Source: Buddleja alternifolia (Eukaryota > Streptophyta > Magnoliopsida > Lamiales > Scrophulariaceae). Taken from it: a stretch of DNA of 64,000 bases. The position numbers were made by a program, and so were the translations under genes. Positions 25,067 to 37,329 of the stretch are shown here, piece after piece (within the stretch, counting starts at the first letter, position 1; each line of letters starts with the position of its first letter). A model generated the notes under the pieces. The model saw only the letters and a program-made list of their open reading frames with translations, made no database searches and was not told the DNA's origin. The stretch covers positions 434,001 through 498,000 of the forward strand of contig CM033394.1 of assembly GCA_019426215.1 (NCBI GenBank), written 5' to 3'.

Positions 25067-27912
25067 ATGCTCAATTCATACCACCACGTCGTCGTTTCAC
25101 CACTACGACCTCCTCCTCCATCCATCACTTCCACAAACTTCTCTCCTCCCTCTCTTCTTCCCAACTTTAGGACTACCATACCACCGACAGTTTCTTCTCC
25201 TCTTCTGGTTCTAGCTTCTAAATCCACAGGTATATATACATACAAATTCATTTTCTCTTTCGTGTGTGTTGCCATCTCTATAATCATTTACCGTTGTTTT
25301 ACTCTTTTTGTTTTTTGGGGTTACGTTCGCTATAAATTCTATCTTGTGTAAGAGTTTATGTCAAGGGTCGTAATGTTTTCAATGAAGAATGAAGTTTTGG
25401 GTGGAAAAAATCATATCCTTTTCATTCTGTCTATAGAATTACTCTTTCTGGGCGCAGGCTTTTTCTTGCCATCTCTCAAAGTTAGCAGCTTGCGCAGCTG
25501 CTTTTTCCGTACTTCTGTTATTGGTAATACGACTGCTCCGACAAATGAAGCGGCTGATGAACATATGCCATTAAGTACGCAACCCAATCAGGATGAAGCT
25601 ATTACTAAGCACAATGATGAAGACATCGAGGATAGGGATGTTGCTAATGAACATTTGGATGATCACAAAATGGTTCGCATTTGCAACAAACTAATTGAGG
25701 TCTTCATGGTTGACAAGCCTACCCCAACTGACTGGAAAAGGTTATTAACTTTTAGCAAGGAGTGGGACGATATTCGACCTCACTTCTATAAGCGATGTCA
25801 AGACCGAGCAGATAGCGAGACTGATCCTGGAATGAAGCACAAGCTATTTCGGCTTGCAAGGAAGCTGAAAGAGGTATCACCCATCTTTTTTTAATTGTGA
25901 AATTGCTTGACATAGGTTGCTAGAAATGTTTGATGAGTTTTTGGCTTTCTTAAGCTTAAAAAAATCATAATCTAGATCAATTTGTTGTGAAAGATGTATT
26001 GATACTTGTCACTCGTGTTTCCTTTCTGATTAAGAATGTTTTTTATTTCATATTCATGAATTGCCTTAGGAGTTAGGACTATGTGCATATTTTATGGAAA
26101 ATAAGGTGTTGTACTTCTCCATTCTAGTTAGAACAAGTATGTTTGGCCATGTTAACCTATCTTGTACTCATATGACTTGAACTTTGTCAAGATAAAGTTC
26201 GAAGAATTATCTCAAGCTCATTTTGGGAATTAACTCAAATGTTCTCATCCAGATAGACGAAGATGTTCAAAGGCATAATGAGCTTCTTGATGCAATCAGA
26301 AAGTCACCATCTGAGGTTGGTGAAATTGTAGCCAGACGTCGTAAGGACTTCACCAAAGATTTTTTTGTTCATCTTCATACTGTGGCAGAATCATATTATG
26401 ATAACCCAACAGAACAAAATGGTGAGAGTTTTACTTTCTTCCAAATGTAGAACATAACTACCTAGTTTACTAAATTGGTTATTAGTTTATCGGTGTTGTA
26501 AATGATATTTCTTGAATGACGAGAATCATATGTGAATCGGCATTAAATGTTATTATCTACCGATATTAGACCTACATATGATATTTTCTACCAGATGTTT
26601 TCACGGTTATCCTTATCTGATGATTGCTCCAAATGTTGGTTTCAGTATTGAGTTAATATACTTAAAAGCCTATGCTCGTCTTAAGTGAAGCATTTGCTTC
26701 TCCAGTAGATCTCTAGTCAATTGGAGTGAACAGGGTTTTAATTATTTATAGTTTTAATCTTGGACAAGTAATACTTGTAACATTCTTCTCTTTTTGGATG
26801 AATAGCTGTGGCAAAGCTTGGGAATACGTGCTTAGCTGCTGTAGAGGCATATGATACTGCAACTGAAAGTATAGAGGCGCTAAATGCTGCAGAGTTGAAA
26901 TTTCAAGATATAATTAACTCTCCTTCTGTAGATGCTGCTTGCCGGAAGATTGATAATTTAGCAGAGAAAAATGAACTTGATTCAGCATTGGTTCTCATGA
27001 TTACAAAAGCTTGGTCAGCTGCCAAAGAGTCGAACATGATGAAGGATGAAGTAAGTTTGTTGTTCATCGCATTTGATACATCATGTTTTCCAAATTATAG
27101 TAAACCTATATATCAAGGTAGCTGATACGAAGAAGTTGGGATAATTGCATTTTTAACCCATCTTTGCCACTATTCGGTTTCAGTCCCACCCTTTAACTGC
27201 TCGTCAAATTAGTCCATAACGTTAACTTTTCTGATAAATTCCATCACCATCGTAAACTTAATTGCTTACGGAGTTGAGTTGCACATGTGCAACTAAATGC
27301 AAAACCATGGTTACATCACTTACATGTGAAGGACCAGTGACCCACAATTTACGTTCACTATATTTCCTCTTTTATCGTTTTGTTGCAGGTGAAAGATATA
27401 TTGTATCACTTATATAAAACATCAAGAGGTAATCTTCAGAGGCTTATGCCAAAAGAAATTAGGATAGTGAAGTATCTTCTTACAATTGAAGACCCTGAAG
27501 AGCGCATGAGTGCTTTGAAAGACGCTTTTACCCCAGGAGAGGAATTTGAAGGGAAGGACGTAGATTGCCTTTACACGTATGTGTTTTGAACCCAAACCAT
27601 ACTGCCAACATTTCAATGCATAGGCATGAAAGTCACCTGATTGACAAATTCATGGCTATGATTCTTTTTTTTTCTTTTCTGATTTTTTTGTTTCCCATCT
27701 TCAACATATTATAGAATGAAAAGCTTTTTTTTTTCTCCTATGATTTTAACAGGACGCCGGAGCAGCTACATACCTGGATTAGAAGCGTGGTTGATGCATA
27801 TCATTTCAGCAGAGAGGGCACTCTCATAAGAGAAGCGAGGGATTTAATGAATCCAAAAATTATCCAAAAATTGGAAGAGTTAAAAAGAACAGTCCAAGAC
27901 AACTTCATGTGA
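25067..27912 (+). CDS. At4g37920-like, probably plastid-targeted protein
   Basis: Six exons: 25067-25229, 25458-25873, 26253-26421, 26806-27050, 27389-27576, 27753-27912; all GT-AG, total 1341 nt, 446 aa. The N-terminus (MLNSYHHVVVSPLRPPPPS...) is rich in Ser, Pro and Thr with few acidic residues, as expected of a chloroplast transit peptide; an acidic linker follows (about residues 80-120). The conserved body has VDKPTPTDWKRLLTFSKEWD, HFYKRCQDRAD, RHNELLDAIRKSPSEVGEIV and FVHLHTVAESYYDNPTEQN, then helices ending KIIQKLEELKRTVQDNFM. I recognise this as the family of the uncharacterised Arabidopsis protein At4g37920. No catalytic motif is evident and the function is unknown. The SINE/MITE composite lies about 180 bp upstream of the start codon, in the likely promoter or 5' UTR. 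Confidence 0.8.
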
Positions 27913-28463
27913 TCTTCATATACTTTTTTGAGTTTTTCCTTTGATTATCGCATTCAGCATCAGGTCTCACGAGATCATCGAAGCCCATGAGGCTGAGTGT
28001 CTTAAGATAATATTATAACCTTGTAGAAAGCCAGCCAGAGTCCTTGGGTGTGAAATGCTGGCTGAATCTAGATGTTTTGTATTTCTTAATGTAGCACACT
28101 TGCTCATAATGTCTAATATTCTATAGATGTTTATCGTACTCAGTCATCTAGAGCTGTAAATATATATGCACGGTTCTATTCAATATGAACGAATGATTTC
28201 TAAAATTATGATGTGTGTGTATGAAAGAGGTGGTATTATTTGTTCTGCGTTCTTACTTGGCCTAATTTCAAGTACACAATTTCCATCGCTTATGATAAAT
28301 CCTCTACTAAGCTCAAAAGCCATATAAATATGTATTGAATATTACAATTATGCAGCAGAAAGAATCTTCAAAATCGTATAGGATAGCTGTACTAACATTT
28401 AAACTCACAGATGCACTTGTGCTGGCAAAATCCATCCCTAATAAGGCCATCACAAAGCCTAAT
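27913..28463. other. Convergent intergenic spacer
   Basis: Between the stop codons of two convergent genes. Presumably both 3' UTRs; near-poly(A)-signal AATATT/AATAAT motifs occur, but no definite site can be named. Confidence 0.5.
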
Positions 28464-29792
28464 TCAGTCAAAAATCCTCTCCCCTGTGGATAATAAAAGA
28501 AACACAACAGAGCTAAAGATACAAAGTAACCCCGGGATAACGAAAACCGCTTTCCAGCTATCTGGGCTCGTGAGATCCAGCTCAGCAGCCTTTGCAGCTT
28601 CAAGAAGTCGACCCGTAAGATCAACCCCAACTATCCCAGCCAAGGTACCTGCTGTATTAGAAACCCCCATAACAATTCCTGCATATCTTGGAGCCACATC
28701 CATGTGATTTACTGCGAATCCAGCTCTTCCCAGCGCCAAAAACCCAAGAGCCACAGAAGAACAGAAAATGACCCCATCAGGCGTTCTAAACATGGGGATA
28801 GCTATCAAAGCAAAAGACGCCACCACAAATCCCACCGTGTTCAAAACCTTTCTTGTTCTAGTCACAGATAAAATCTTCTTTGTAATCAAGTGATCAGCAA
28901 TCACCCCACCAATATTTGAGAACACAAACATATTGAGATAAGGCATCATCTTAGACGAGCCCATTTCCTGAAGACTATGCCCGAGGCCTAGTTCAAAGTA
29001 CGTAGGAAGCCAATTCATGAGTACATAAAGAGCATAATGGAAAGTAAAATTGTTCGCCACAATAGCCCAAATTGGCAAACTGAAAACGATTCTCTTCCAT
29101 GGAACTTTTGACGTTCTAACGGAATGTACTCCCTTTTCTACTTTCGTCTTTTGATTACCTTTAATCGGTAGTAAGGTTTCACCAAAACCTGCAGCTGTAG
29201 CCTTTGGATGATCTGAACGAGGCGGATCACTGGCATACTTAAACCAAAGTAGAGACCACATGGCACCTAATGTAGCTTCAGCGAGAAATACTGATTGCGG
29301 GCCTTGCAACTCGACCAGGCTTGGGAGCAAAAGCATTCCTGCAGCTGCACCAAAATACATGCCTGACATCGTGAGGGAGACAGATCTCGATCTTTCGTGT
29401 GGTGGGACCCATTGTGCTAGGACGGTGTGGATGGAGGGAAAGATGAAGCCTTGGGCCACTCCAACGAGCAAGCGGGCTATGACTAAAAGTACAACCCGGC
29501 TTGGGTCAAGTGGTACGAACGCACAAGTCAGGGACCATAAAACAAATGAAAGTAGGAGAACACGCCTTCCCCCAATTTTTTGAGCTGCCCAACCACCAGG
29601 AACTTGTGAACAGGCATACCCGTAATAGAATATTGAAAGTATCATACCTTTACTTGATTGATTTACTTCAGCAGCATCAGCAGCAGCAGTATATGCAATC
29701 GAGAAGCCCACTCGTTCTATGTAGCACACACAAGTGCAGATAAAGGTCAAAATGACAATGACATAGCGTTGGGGAATATATATGCTCTTCAT
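28464..29792 (-). CDS. PHT4;6: PHT4;6-like phosphate/anion transporter (SLC17 type, MFS)
   Basis: Intronless, 442 aa, ATG at 29792. Twelve hydrophobic segments of a major facilitator. The N-terminal block YIERVGFSIAYTAAADAAEV, the loop 2-3 motif GGWAAQKIGGRRVLL, the HTVLAQWVPPHERSRSVS stretch and the C-terminal STGERIFD are signature sequences of the SLC17-related plant PHT4 group. Length and lack of introns fit Arabidopsis PHT4;6 (At5g44370), a Golgi phosphate transporter linked to glycosylation and salt tolerance. Exact substrate and location are inferred from that orthology. A 5'-UTR intron (29899-30633) is predicted. The gene is convergent with the At4g37920-like gene, 551 bp apart. Confidence 0.9.
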   Translation of the reverse strand: MKSIYIPQRYVIVILTFICTCVCYIERVGFSIAYTAAADAAEVNQSSKGMILSIFYYGYACSQVPGGWAAQKIGGRRVLLLSFVLWSLTCAFVPLDPSRVVLLVIARLLVGVAQGFIFPSIHTVLAQWVPPHERSRSVSLTMSGMYFGAAAGMLLLPSLVELQGPQSVFLAEATLGAMWSLLWFKYASDPPRSDHPKATAAGFGETLLPIKGNQKTKVEKGVHSVRTSKVPWKRIVFSLPIWAIVANNFTFHYALYVLMNWLPTYFELGLGHSLQEMGSSKMMPYLNMFVFSNIGGVIADHLITKKILSVTRTRKVLNTVGFVVASFALIAIPMFRTPDGVIFCSSVALGFLALGRAGFAVNHMDVAPRYAGIVMGVSNTAGTLAGIVGVDLTGRLLEAAKAAELDLTSPDSWKAVFVIPGLLCIFSSVVFLLLSTGERIFD

Positions 29793-29898
29793 TCTCTTTT
29801 GGTTTCATGAATGTAGAAACCCACACTTTCTTCCTAGATTGTTCCAAAACAATAGACACAATTGCGGAACTCTAGGAATCACCTAGGGAGAAGCCCTC

Positions 29899-30633
29899 CT
29901 GAAAAATAAGGTTCATGTGCATAAAAGCTTTAAACCAGATGCGGAATTTTTTCATAGAAACTTCTGCAAACACAATGTCAAATGAGTCCAAGTGTCGTAG
30001 AGATTCCTTTAAGAGTAAGTCTAAAGTGCAAAATGCTAGTAAGAGTTATTGGTGGAAGAGACAAGCAACACAAGGAAGCACTGTGATTTCTTGAGCTAGT
30101 AAGCAGGACTATGATAGTAATGAATATACATAGCTGCTACCAAATTACTACCAAGTTGTAAATCAGATAGGATGACATACTGCGTATTCTTACCGGAAAA
30201 TTTGCCATTTGAATTTTTATTTATTGGGGGCACAGGTAGGAAAAAATTTCAAGATCGTAACTTTCATTTCACACATTATTCTTAGCAAATGCTATGAAAA
30301 ACAGGAGCTAAGCTAAGATCACAATAATTTTACCTCAAGTTCATTAATTTTCCAAGAAAAAAATTCCTTACTCTCCCAACATTTACATAAATTATAACTT
30401 GCATATATCAGTCCGTTTCCATTATGCCAAAAACCATTCTTACATAAGCGATTTTGGGTAAATGTCAGCAATATGCATATAATTAACCTCATTCACACAC
30501 ACAAGCACATAAAATAAACGAAAAATTGACCAAATTTATATTCTGAGAAATACACATCATCATCCAAATAACTGAATAATCAATAGCACCAGCCAGATAA
30601 ATATTATTTAGAAGGAAAAAAAACTGAACTTAC
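29899..30633 (-). other. Predicted 5'-UTR intron of the PHT4;6-like gene
   Basis: On the minus strand a strong donor (CAGAG|GTAAGTTCAG, 30633) and acceptor (TATTTTTCAG|GAGGG, 29899) bracket AT-rich DNA upstream of the start codon. Leader introns are common in plant transporters and can raise expression; not proven here. Confidence 0.5.
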
Positions 30634-30890
30634 CTCTGAAGTGAAAAGGGTTCCCCAGATAAATTAAAAAAATAAAGCCTAAAATTAGTCGATTCAGTTA
30701 TTAGGCAAAGCTACATTTTCACGGTGATCTAATTAGATAAGTAAATAAAAAGGATATAAAATAAGCCGTGTAGCAAAGCTAAATATTGGCTGTTAACTTT
30801 TAAACATTTGGGTAAATAATTTATTTATTTAAGAATGAATATGTGAAGAAGAAGTAAAGGAGTTGAAACTGGTTTGGTTGGTTCTCACTG

Positions 30891-30891
<1 letters not shown>

Positions 30892-30931
<40 letters not shown>
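30892..30931. repeat. AT dinucleotide microsatellite
   Basis: About 19 AT units in the upstream region of the transporter gene. Confidence 0.9.
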
Positions 30932-30935
<4 letters not shown>

Positions 30936-31180
30936 AGACAAAAGTGAAAAAGGCAGTTTAAAGACCGACGACAAGGACTCTCGTGAATGACTTATAATAA
31001 TGATTCTCTTCTTAAAAACCTTGTACCTTTTGGGCCTTACTTGGGTTGGGCTTCCATTTCTAACTGGATCCCCAATTTATTCGGGAGGGCCGATCCTTTT
31101 TCTTTTTGTTTTCTTGTACATTTTCAATTATGAGTTACTTTAATACAACTTACATAATTAGTCACGTCCAAGAATTCAGG

Positions 31181-31551
31181 GCTGAAAGAGAAACTAAACT
31201 ACTTGATACTTGATTCGAGATTATTTGATATTTTGTTTGAGAACCAAACTACTTGATACTTGATACTCGATTCGAGATTGTTTGATATCTTGTTTGAGCT
31301 TGGTTTGTTAATATATCAAATCAAATTTGACCTACTTTTTGTCTGGTCGATAAGTTGGAATCGAGCTTGACTAGATTAGTGAAAAAAGGATATATATATA
31401 TTTGTGTATAAAAAATAAATAAATCAAATTACTCGAGTTCGACTCGATATACTGTCAAACCAAGCTCAAACACAGATTCTAAAGCTCAATAATAATTCAG
31501 ACAAGCTTGTAGGACAACTTGCTTGACTCGATTCAACTCGTTTTCGGCCCT
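31181..31551. mobile_element. hAT-like MITE
   Basis: Flanked by perfect 8-bp repeats AATTCAGG (31173-31180 and 31552-31559). The right end, complemented, begins TTAGGGCCGAAAACGAG; the left has GCTGAAAGAG. Interior contains two copies of an ACTACTTGATACTTGAT-type repeat and ACTCGATTCGAG motifs. Noncoding. Confidence 0.65.
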
Positions 31552-31896
31552 AATTCAGGAAACTAATTATTTAATTTTGATGATTGAAATAAAGTGACAA
31601 ATTAGTCCAATATTTGATTTCCACTAAAAGGTATTATTAGCAAATGTAAAGTAGCATAACGTAAATGGGAATAACATTTGCAAAAACACCATCTATATGG
31701 ACATCAGTTCATGCAGCATATATGAGATTGTTTCTCATAGGTTCTTAACAAAACATTAAAAAAGAAAAAAATACAAGTACCAGTACTAAAGGACTTGAAT
31801 CATCAACATATACAAGGTTTCAGAAACATAATAGCATGACAAAGTATTATGAAATTGACAATCTAGTCCTGTTTTTGAAAATCTTCCAAGACGTCT

Positions 31897-33191
31897 CTAA
31901 GAATCTGTGGCGGGGAGGTACCTGCACGATTGTGTTGAGAATTAATGAAGTTACTTGTGAAGAAGATAGAGCTAATAAATAGAAACTACTAATGTTGATT
32001 CATAGAACAAACATTATTAGTTACCTCAATAGTTGACTCCATGACTTATTGATTTGGCTTGACAAGTTTCCTGTGACTTGCTGCTCACCCTGTTAGGAAT
32101 CGAATCCATCATTACAACTATATAAAGCATGTAATTAATGTGAATCTTGGTCAACTATTTTAAGAACAAAAGATAAGAATATTTAAAATCTTACCATTGA
32201 TGAACTAATTTCAGGTCCAGGACCCTTACGATGATCAGTCAAGGGGAGACCAATACGAAGTTGTAGATGACAATGTGGATCATCAGTACTGAAATTGTAT
32301 GTATATTATAATTTATGAGCTTATGGCTTAAGAATAGTAAAAACTGATTGCTTAATCACAAATTTAAGAACACAAAGATAAAAGAAATACCCATCCTTAA
32401 TCAGAGTGTTTAACGTTGTCTTGTTAATTTGAGGAAACTCAGTTCTTCCCTTGAAAACAGGATTCATCTCTATGATAGGCCTAAGCTCTTTTATAAGCTC
32501 TTTTCTCAGAGTTGAAAAATCTCCTTCGAAGGAGAATTTTTTGTGCTCCCTGTTAGTTCATAAAAACTCATAAAAGCCATGCGTGCATTTCAAAAACTTT
32601 GGGATCTATTTTTAGTGCTGTAATTTACCTGAAGTTTTCAATTGTGAGGAGCAATGTCATTTCTCTATACAGTTCTCTGTTTGATTCTTCAAAAACTCTC
32701 AAATCTTTACGAAGAATGTCTAAAGCCACCGCATGCTCATTCCTATCGCCAAAATATAAATAAAAAGAAATGGTGAGTTAAAACTTATAAGCCCCATTAG
32801 AATATTAATTCATGAAAACCATATTAATAATAATCTTACTTGTATAGTGCCTCATAATACTTTTGCTTCAGAATATCAAAATATATCCTAGTCGAATATT
32901 TGTTGTCTTTAACACTGGTGAAACTTGAAAGATATTTCTGGACCTCTTCCCACTTCCCATTGAGGATCAGGCTTTTGAAATATTCCAGACTGAAGAAATA
33001 ACCTGATTCCTGTTCAAGCCTATATTTAAGATAGCAAAATTAAGGAATTAGTTCCCTGAATAATAATAACTATAGAACAGCTACAAATTCCAAACTTACA
33101 TGTGGACAGTCTCTCTGAGGTTCGCGTCTGCACATAATTGCAAGATCAAAAAGATGGGGTCATCTGCACGGTTGTCTTTAATGAGAGACAT
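31897..33191 (-). CDS. TOPLESS N-terminal-domain-only protein, copy A
   Basis: Minus-strand exons in transcript order: 33191-33100, 33019-32840, 32742-32629, 32549-32391, 32288-32195, 32089-32025, 31921-31897; all GT-AG, 729 nt, 242 aa. Residues about 9-42 form a LisH motif (FLILQLCADANLRETVHM), followed by CTLH (LEQESGYFFSLEYF, GKWEEVQKYLSSFTSV) and CRA-like helices through LRKELIKELRPIIEMNPVF. This aligns collinearly with the first ~190 residues of TOPLESS/TPR corepressors (FLILQFLDEEKFKETVHKLEQ... in TOPLESS), the part that tetramerises and binds EAR motifs. The proline-rich linker and WD40 propellers are absent; instead a ~55-aa unrelated tail ends SWSQLLRYLPATDS. Intron positions imply descent from an intron-bearing TPL gene. 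A 5'-UTR intron (33216-34086) precedes the start. It could act as a competitor or partner of full-length TOPLESS (inference). Confidence 0.75.
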
Positions 33192-33215
33192 TTCTGGAGT
33201 AGCTTTATGTGTCTC

Positions 33216-33951
33216 CTTTAAGCAAAAGACAATAGATCAGATGAACACGCGATCGACTTAATTCCATCAGGAAAAATGGCAAAAACCACGAAATCAAACA
33301 TACTTGACGTAAATAAAGAGAAAACAGATGTAGCTTTAGCTGGTAAATTGATCAGATTCAGTAGAGTGAAACGAATTCAAAACAAGGGGAACTGATTTAT
33401 GAAGCCAACTTTGATCTGATTGAGTTGTGAAATACTCTAAAGGAAAGGTGTACTTTTGATAAAAACTTTTGAATGGAAAAGACGAATCATGAAACTAAAC
33501 CTCGAAAACCTATTCGCCTGTCTAAAGTTTTTATCACAAGAGATTCTCTCGCTATTAGCCGGAATCACAGGCACTAAAGAGAAATCAATATTTTATTTTC
33601 AGCAGAAGATGCATGAATTAATAATCACTTGAAAAGAATGATAAAGTAGAAGAGAATCAAAATTTTGAATAAATATCTATGATCAATTCATACATACTAC
33701 CAAGTAATGATGCAAGGACTAAGGATTTTCCATTTACAGAGTACACTGCAAAATCATGAATGCACAGTAGCTAGTTCAGAATTTGAATCAATCGATCGCC
33801 TGATCATACACAAGATCCTCAATTCTCAGTGAAATAATTATAATCACGAAAAGCGATTCCAAAATAATTACTGATCACGATTGAGGAAATAAACTACAAG
33901 AATGATTCGATAATCATAATTCTCAATTTCATCAACAAATGATTCACATTT

Positions 33952-33987
<36 letters not shown>

Positions 33988-34086
33988 GACAAAGAAGAAA
34001 ACCTAATACTAGAAAGAAGAGGCGTTTCTGAATCAAATATTGTGCCGTTTTTGTTTTCTTGATTTTGAATTCATAGATAAACTTAC
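33216..34086 (-). other. Predicted 5'-UTR intron of TOPLESS-like copy A
   Basis: Donor CACCAAA|GTAAGTTTATC and acceptor GCTTAAAG|GAGACAC on the minus strand; copy B has the same donor context (ATCATCAAA|GTAAGTG) at 38721 and acceptor near 37939, so the gene structure is conserved between the duplicates. The leader exon (34087 to about 34200) contains CTCTCTCTC tracts. Confidence 0.55.
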
Positions 34087-34239
34087 TTTGGTGATCTCGA
34101 TCGAAGAAGAAAGAATCGACTAGAATAAACAACTTCTCTCTCTTCTGCGTACTTTCTCTCTCTTCTGCGCACTCTCTCTCTCTGAAGACGAAGAAGAAGT
34201 AGCAATGTCAGTCTGCACCGAAAATAGTTGAAGTTGCAG

Positions 34240-35172
34240 GGGCACCTTTTAAGTAGAAGATTTTAGAAAGCGATGATGCGTGCAAGCAGTTAGGATAACT
34301 GCGTATCAGATGCGTTGTTGAGGAGCGGAGATATATAAGTTATTTCACTTATCGCCCGCTTTCAATCAATTCACATTACTTCCAACTATTGTACTACCTA
34401 CAATAAATTAAAGCAATTCAACTCTTCTGTTACACATCCGTGTGTAACATTTCTTGTTATATTAAAAAATGAATGACAAGTGTATACATAATTGATTAAG
34501 AATGAAGAGAAAAAATATTAAATAATCGAATTTTACATTTACCGCCTTATGAAAAAATACTACAACTCTCCAACCTACCGCCTATTCCCTCTTCCTCCCT
34601 CTCATATGTCCCTCTCGCTGCCATCGTCAAGCGTCGATGAAGTTGCCAAGTCGATTTGCCAATCGAAGTCATCACCGCCTCCCCATTTGCAAATCGATTC
34701 GGGCTCACTTTGTTTTCGAAATGGGAATGGCGAACGAAGGCATGAGCCGCTCGCGTGGCCTGACACTCATGCAAGATGGTATTAAGGGTAGAAGGTTGGA
34801 TGAAATTATCCTAAACAACTATAATTACAAATCAAAAGTAAAATTTCTTAAATATCCTCAATTGTGCGTAATTTTTTAAGCATTGGGAATTATTCGGGTA
34901 TTATTCATTAAGTTGTAGATTTTAACCTACCAATTTATACACAATACAAAAAACATTCCACTTGTAAAATTTTATCATCAAAATACACAAGATATGAAAC
35001 TTAGTAATTGTTCACAAACCAACTCTTCTTTGGTCATTTTATTTATCCACTATCATCCCAACTTTATAAGCAAACGAGACCTTCAAGTATAGGCACACAA
35101 TACGATTAAGATTGAGAAGAAACAGATAATTTATATGTAGATAAAAATTGAAACTCACTATAAATAACTCGT
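34240..35172. other. Intergenic between duplicated genes
   Basis: AT-rich except for a GC-richer patch at about 34560-34790 with overlapping short open frames on both strands that resemble nothing known to me. Probably the upstream region of copy A and repeat debris. Confidence 0.35.
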
Positions 35173-35180
35173 TAATTATT

Positions 35181-35305
35181 GGATAAGGGTCCCGAGACTT
35201 TCGGGTGCCCGCATAGTCCTACCCATCTAAGCATGAAGGTCACATACAGTGAATGATTTAGATGATCAAGGATTCGGAGGTGCCATGACTCCAAAGTGTA
35301 ACCCC
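35181..35305. mobile_element. 125-bp insertion with 8-bp flanking repeat
   Basis: TAATTATT flanks both sides (35173-35180, 35306-35313). The insert is GC-richer than its surroundings (GGTCCCGAGACTTTCGGGTG). Ends GGATAAGGGT and, complemented, GGGGTTACAC are not clear inverted repeats. A tiny hAT-type remnant is one explanation; the AT-rich flank repeat could be chance. Confidence 0.3.
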
Positions 35306-35348
35306 TAATTATTTGTCATTTATCCAAAGAAAATAGTATATAAAGTTT

Positions 35349-36185
35349 GAGAGTTGATAAAGACACTCCACATTTTGCTAAAGACACTCCACATCTCTTT
35401 TAAATTAACGAAGTTGACTATAATGCCCCTCAATGTATTATATAATATTTTTATTAATATTAAAATGTGAACTTAATAATCCATTCTAAATTAGCTTTGA
35501 AGAATATATTTTAATTCTTTTTTGTGAAAATAATACCAAATAAAATTGCGTTTTTTTTCAAACATCTTTTTGGAAATAAAAAAAAACCCTGTTTTTTATC
35601 AATGCAATAAGACTAATTATCTTTCCATAGATATTAAAAATCGATATGATTTTATCAAACTCGTAAATGATATCTGTTGCTCATTTGCTCCACACTAAAT
35701 AAAAGAACTTTTTTTTGGAATATTGAAAATTAATATAACATCAAATGCCCTATAAAACTATCAAAAGAGTAAAAATAATCTTCAGATCACATCACACTGA
35801 GTTAGTATGGGTGAACTCAATATGTTCACCTAGAATAATAGCTAACTTTATTTTTTGTTAAATTTAATGAAAAAATAATTGTCAATTTTATCCAAAATAA
35901 CATAACATTTATCCTATTTTGGTTCTAAATAAATAAGCAAAAGTTTTAGTCATATCTACGAACTTCTTTTTTACAATTATCCGTCGTTTTTAAAATTTAA
36001 AATTGTGAACTATCATGTTTTGAATACTTATTCTACATTTAGTTAGCAAAGTGGTATAAAATTAGTTTGTTGAAGAAAATGATAAGAGTTATCTTAATAG
36101 ACTAAAGGACATTTTTGTTCATGTGGTGTATTTAAATAAAAGTGGAGTGCCTCTAACAAAATGTGGAGTGCTTTTATCAACTCTC
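35349..36185. mobile_element. MULE-type MITE between the TOPLESS-like genes
   Basis: Termini GAGAGTTGATAAAGACACTC and, complemented, GAGAGTTGATAAAAGCACTC, with inversion extending past a second CACTCCAC motif (about 50 bp). Flanked by 9-bp ATAAAGTTT (35340-35348) and ATAAAGTGT (36186-36194). No ORF. Confidence 0.75.
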
Positions 36186-36200
36186 ATAAAGTGTTTGTGA

Positions 36201-36500
36201 GGTTTGAGACTTTCATGGGCTAGCTTTGGGACTATCCATTTGTAAATAAAATTGCCAGTGTCCAGCTGAAAGATTGCTTTAGAAATTGGGTTGGTCCTCT
36301 ACAAATTGCTTATAGAAAAAATTCAAATTAGAAAATTAAAAAGTACATAGAAGTATAGAACACAACATAGAAGAGATTTTGATCAAAAAAAATAAAAATA
36401 AACAGCATAGAAGAGTGTATAAAGCCCCCAAATTTAAAAAACAGCTCCTTTTAGAGATTTGTGGAATACATCTAACCATTCCAAGTACTACATTAGGGCA
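36201..36500. repeat. Segment shared with 48996-49275
   Basis: Begins GGTTTGAGACTTT and includes TCCAGCTGAAAGATTG, AATTGGGTTGG and CAGCTCCTTTTAG, all found in the same order at 48996-49275, upstream of the small membrane-protein gene. A third fragment (GGTTTGAGACTTTGATG) lies at 38998. This is an old segmental duplication. Confidence 0.6.
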
Positions 36501-36739
36501 AAATATTTCCAAAAATACTTTCTATAGGTAGCATATATGACCACTGCTCCTCAGGTTCTCAACAAAACATCAAAAAGAAACGAGTATCAGTATGAACGGA
36601 ATTGAATCAGCAACATACATGAGGTTTTAGAAACATAATAGCATGAAATAGTATGAATTTGACAATCAGCATAGAGGAGTGTGGTGACTGGTGACAGGAT
36701 GAAAATCTGATCTAAGTACGAAAAGTTGAAATCTTTCGG

Positions 36740-36947
36740 AAGTCTCCAAGAATCTGTGGCAGGGGGCTACCTGCATGATTGTTATTGAGAAATAATGAGT
36801 TTACTCGTTAAGAACAGAGAGCTGATAAATGGAAATTTACTAATGTTGATTAATAGAATAAGAATTTATTAGTTACCTTATTAGGCTCCTACAAGGGGGG
36901 GGCCTAGACAAAGTTCTAGATGAGCACGTTTTTCATCAGCCTGCGCA
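36740..36947 (-). pseudogene. Decayed 3' exons of TOPLESS-like copy B
   Basis: Counterparts of copy A exons 5-7. The exon-5-like part starts after TATTCAG at 36947 and in the copy A phase reads AQADEKRAHLELCLG before a stop. The terminal-exon-like stretch (GTAGCCCCCTGCCACAGA on the minus strand) meets TAG at once. They are probably not translated, because the preceding exon ends at a stop codon. Confidence 0.5.
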
Positions 36948-37072
36948 CTGAATATTATAAGTTTTAGGATCAGTTCCTTATGAATGCTCAACAACATACA
37001 CTATAGATTGAGATAATCACTGATTACAAGGAAAAAAGCTTTGAATCTAAGAACACAAAGATAAAAGTAATA

Positions 37073-37294
37073 TCAAACGTGTTTCAGAATGTCTAACGTT
37101 GTCATGTTAATTTGAGGGACCTTTGTTCTTCCCTTGATAACAGGATTGTCCTCTATGACAGGCCTAAGTACATTTATCAGCTTTTTTCTCCGAGTTATCG
37201 AATCTCCTTCGAAGGGGATTTTAGTTTGCTCCCTGTTAGTTAGTTAGTTCATAAAAACTCGTTAAAGGCATTTCAAAAACATATATAGGGATTG

Positions 37295-37329
<35 letters not shown>

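Noticed and set aside
27130..27380. MITE-like left end (GGATAATTGCATTTTTAACC) in intron 4 of the At4g37920-like gene
   Set aside because: No matching inverted right end was found before the exon; may be a truncated copy.
34549..34785. 78-residue plus-strand frame between the TOPLESS-like genes
   Set aside because: No recognised motif, no splice context, competing frames on both strands.
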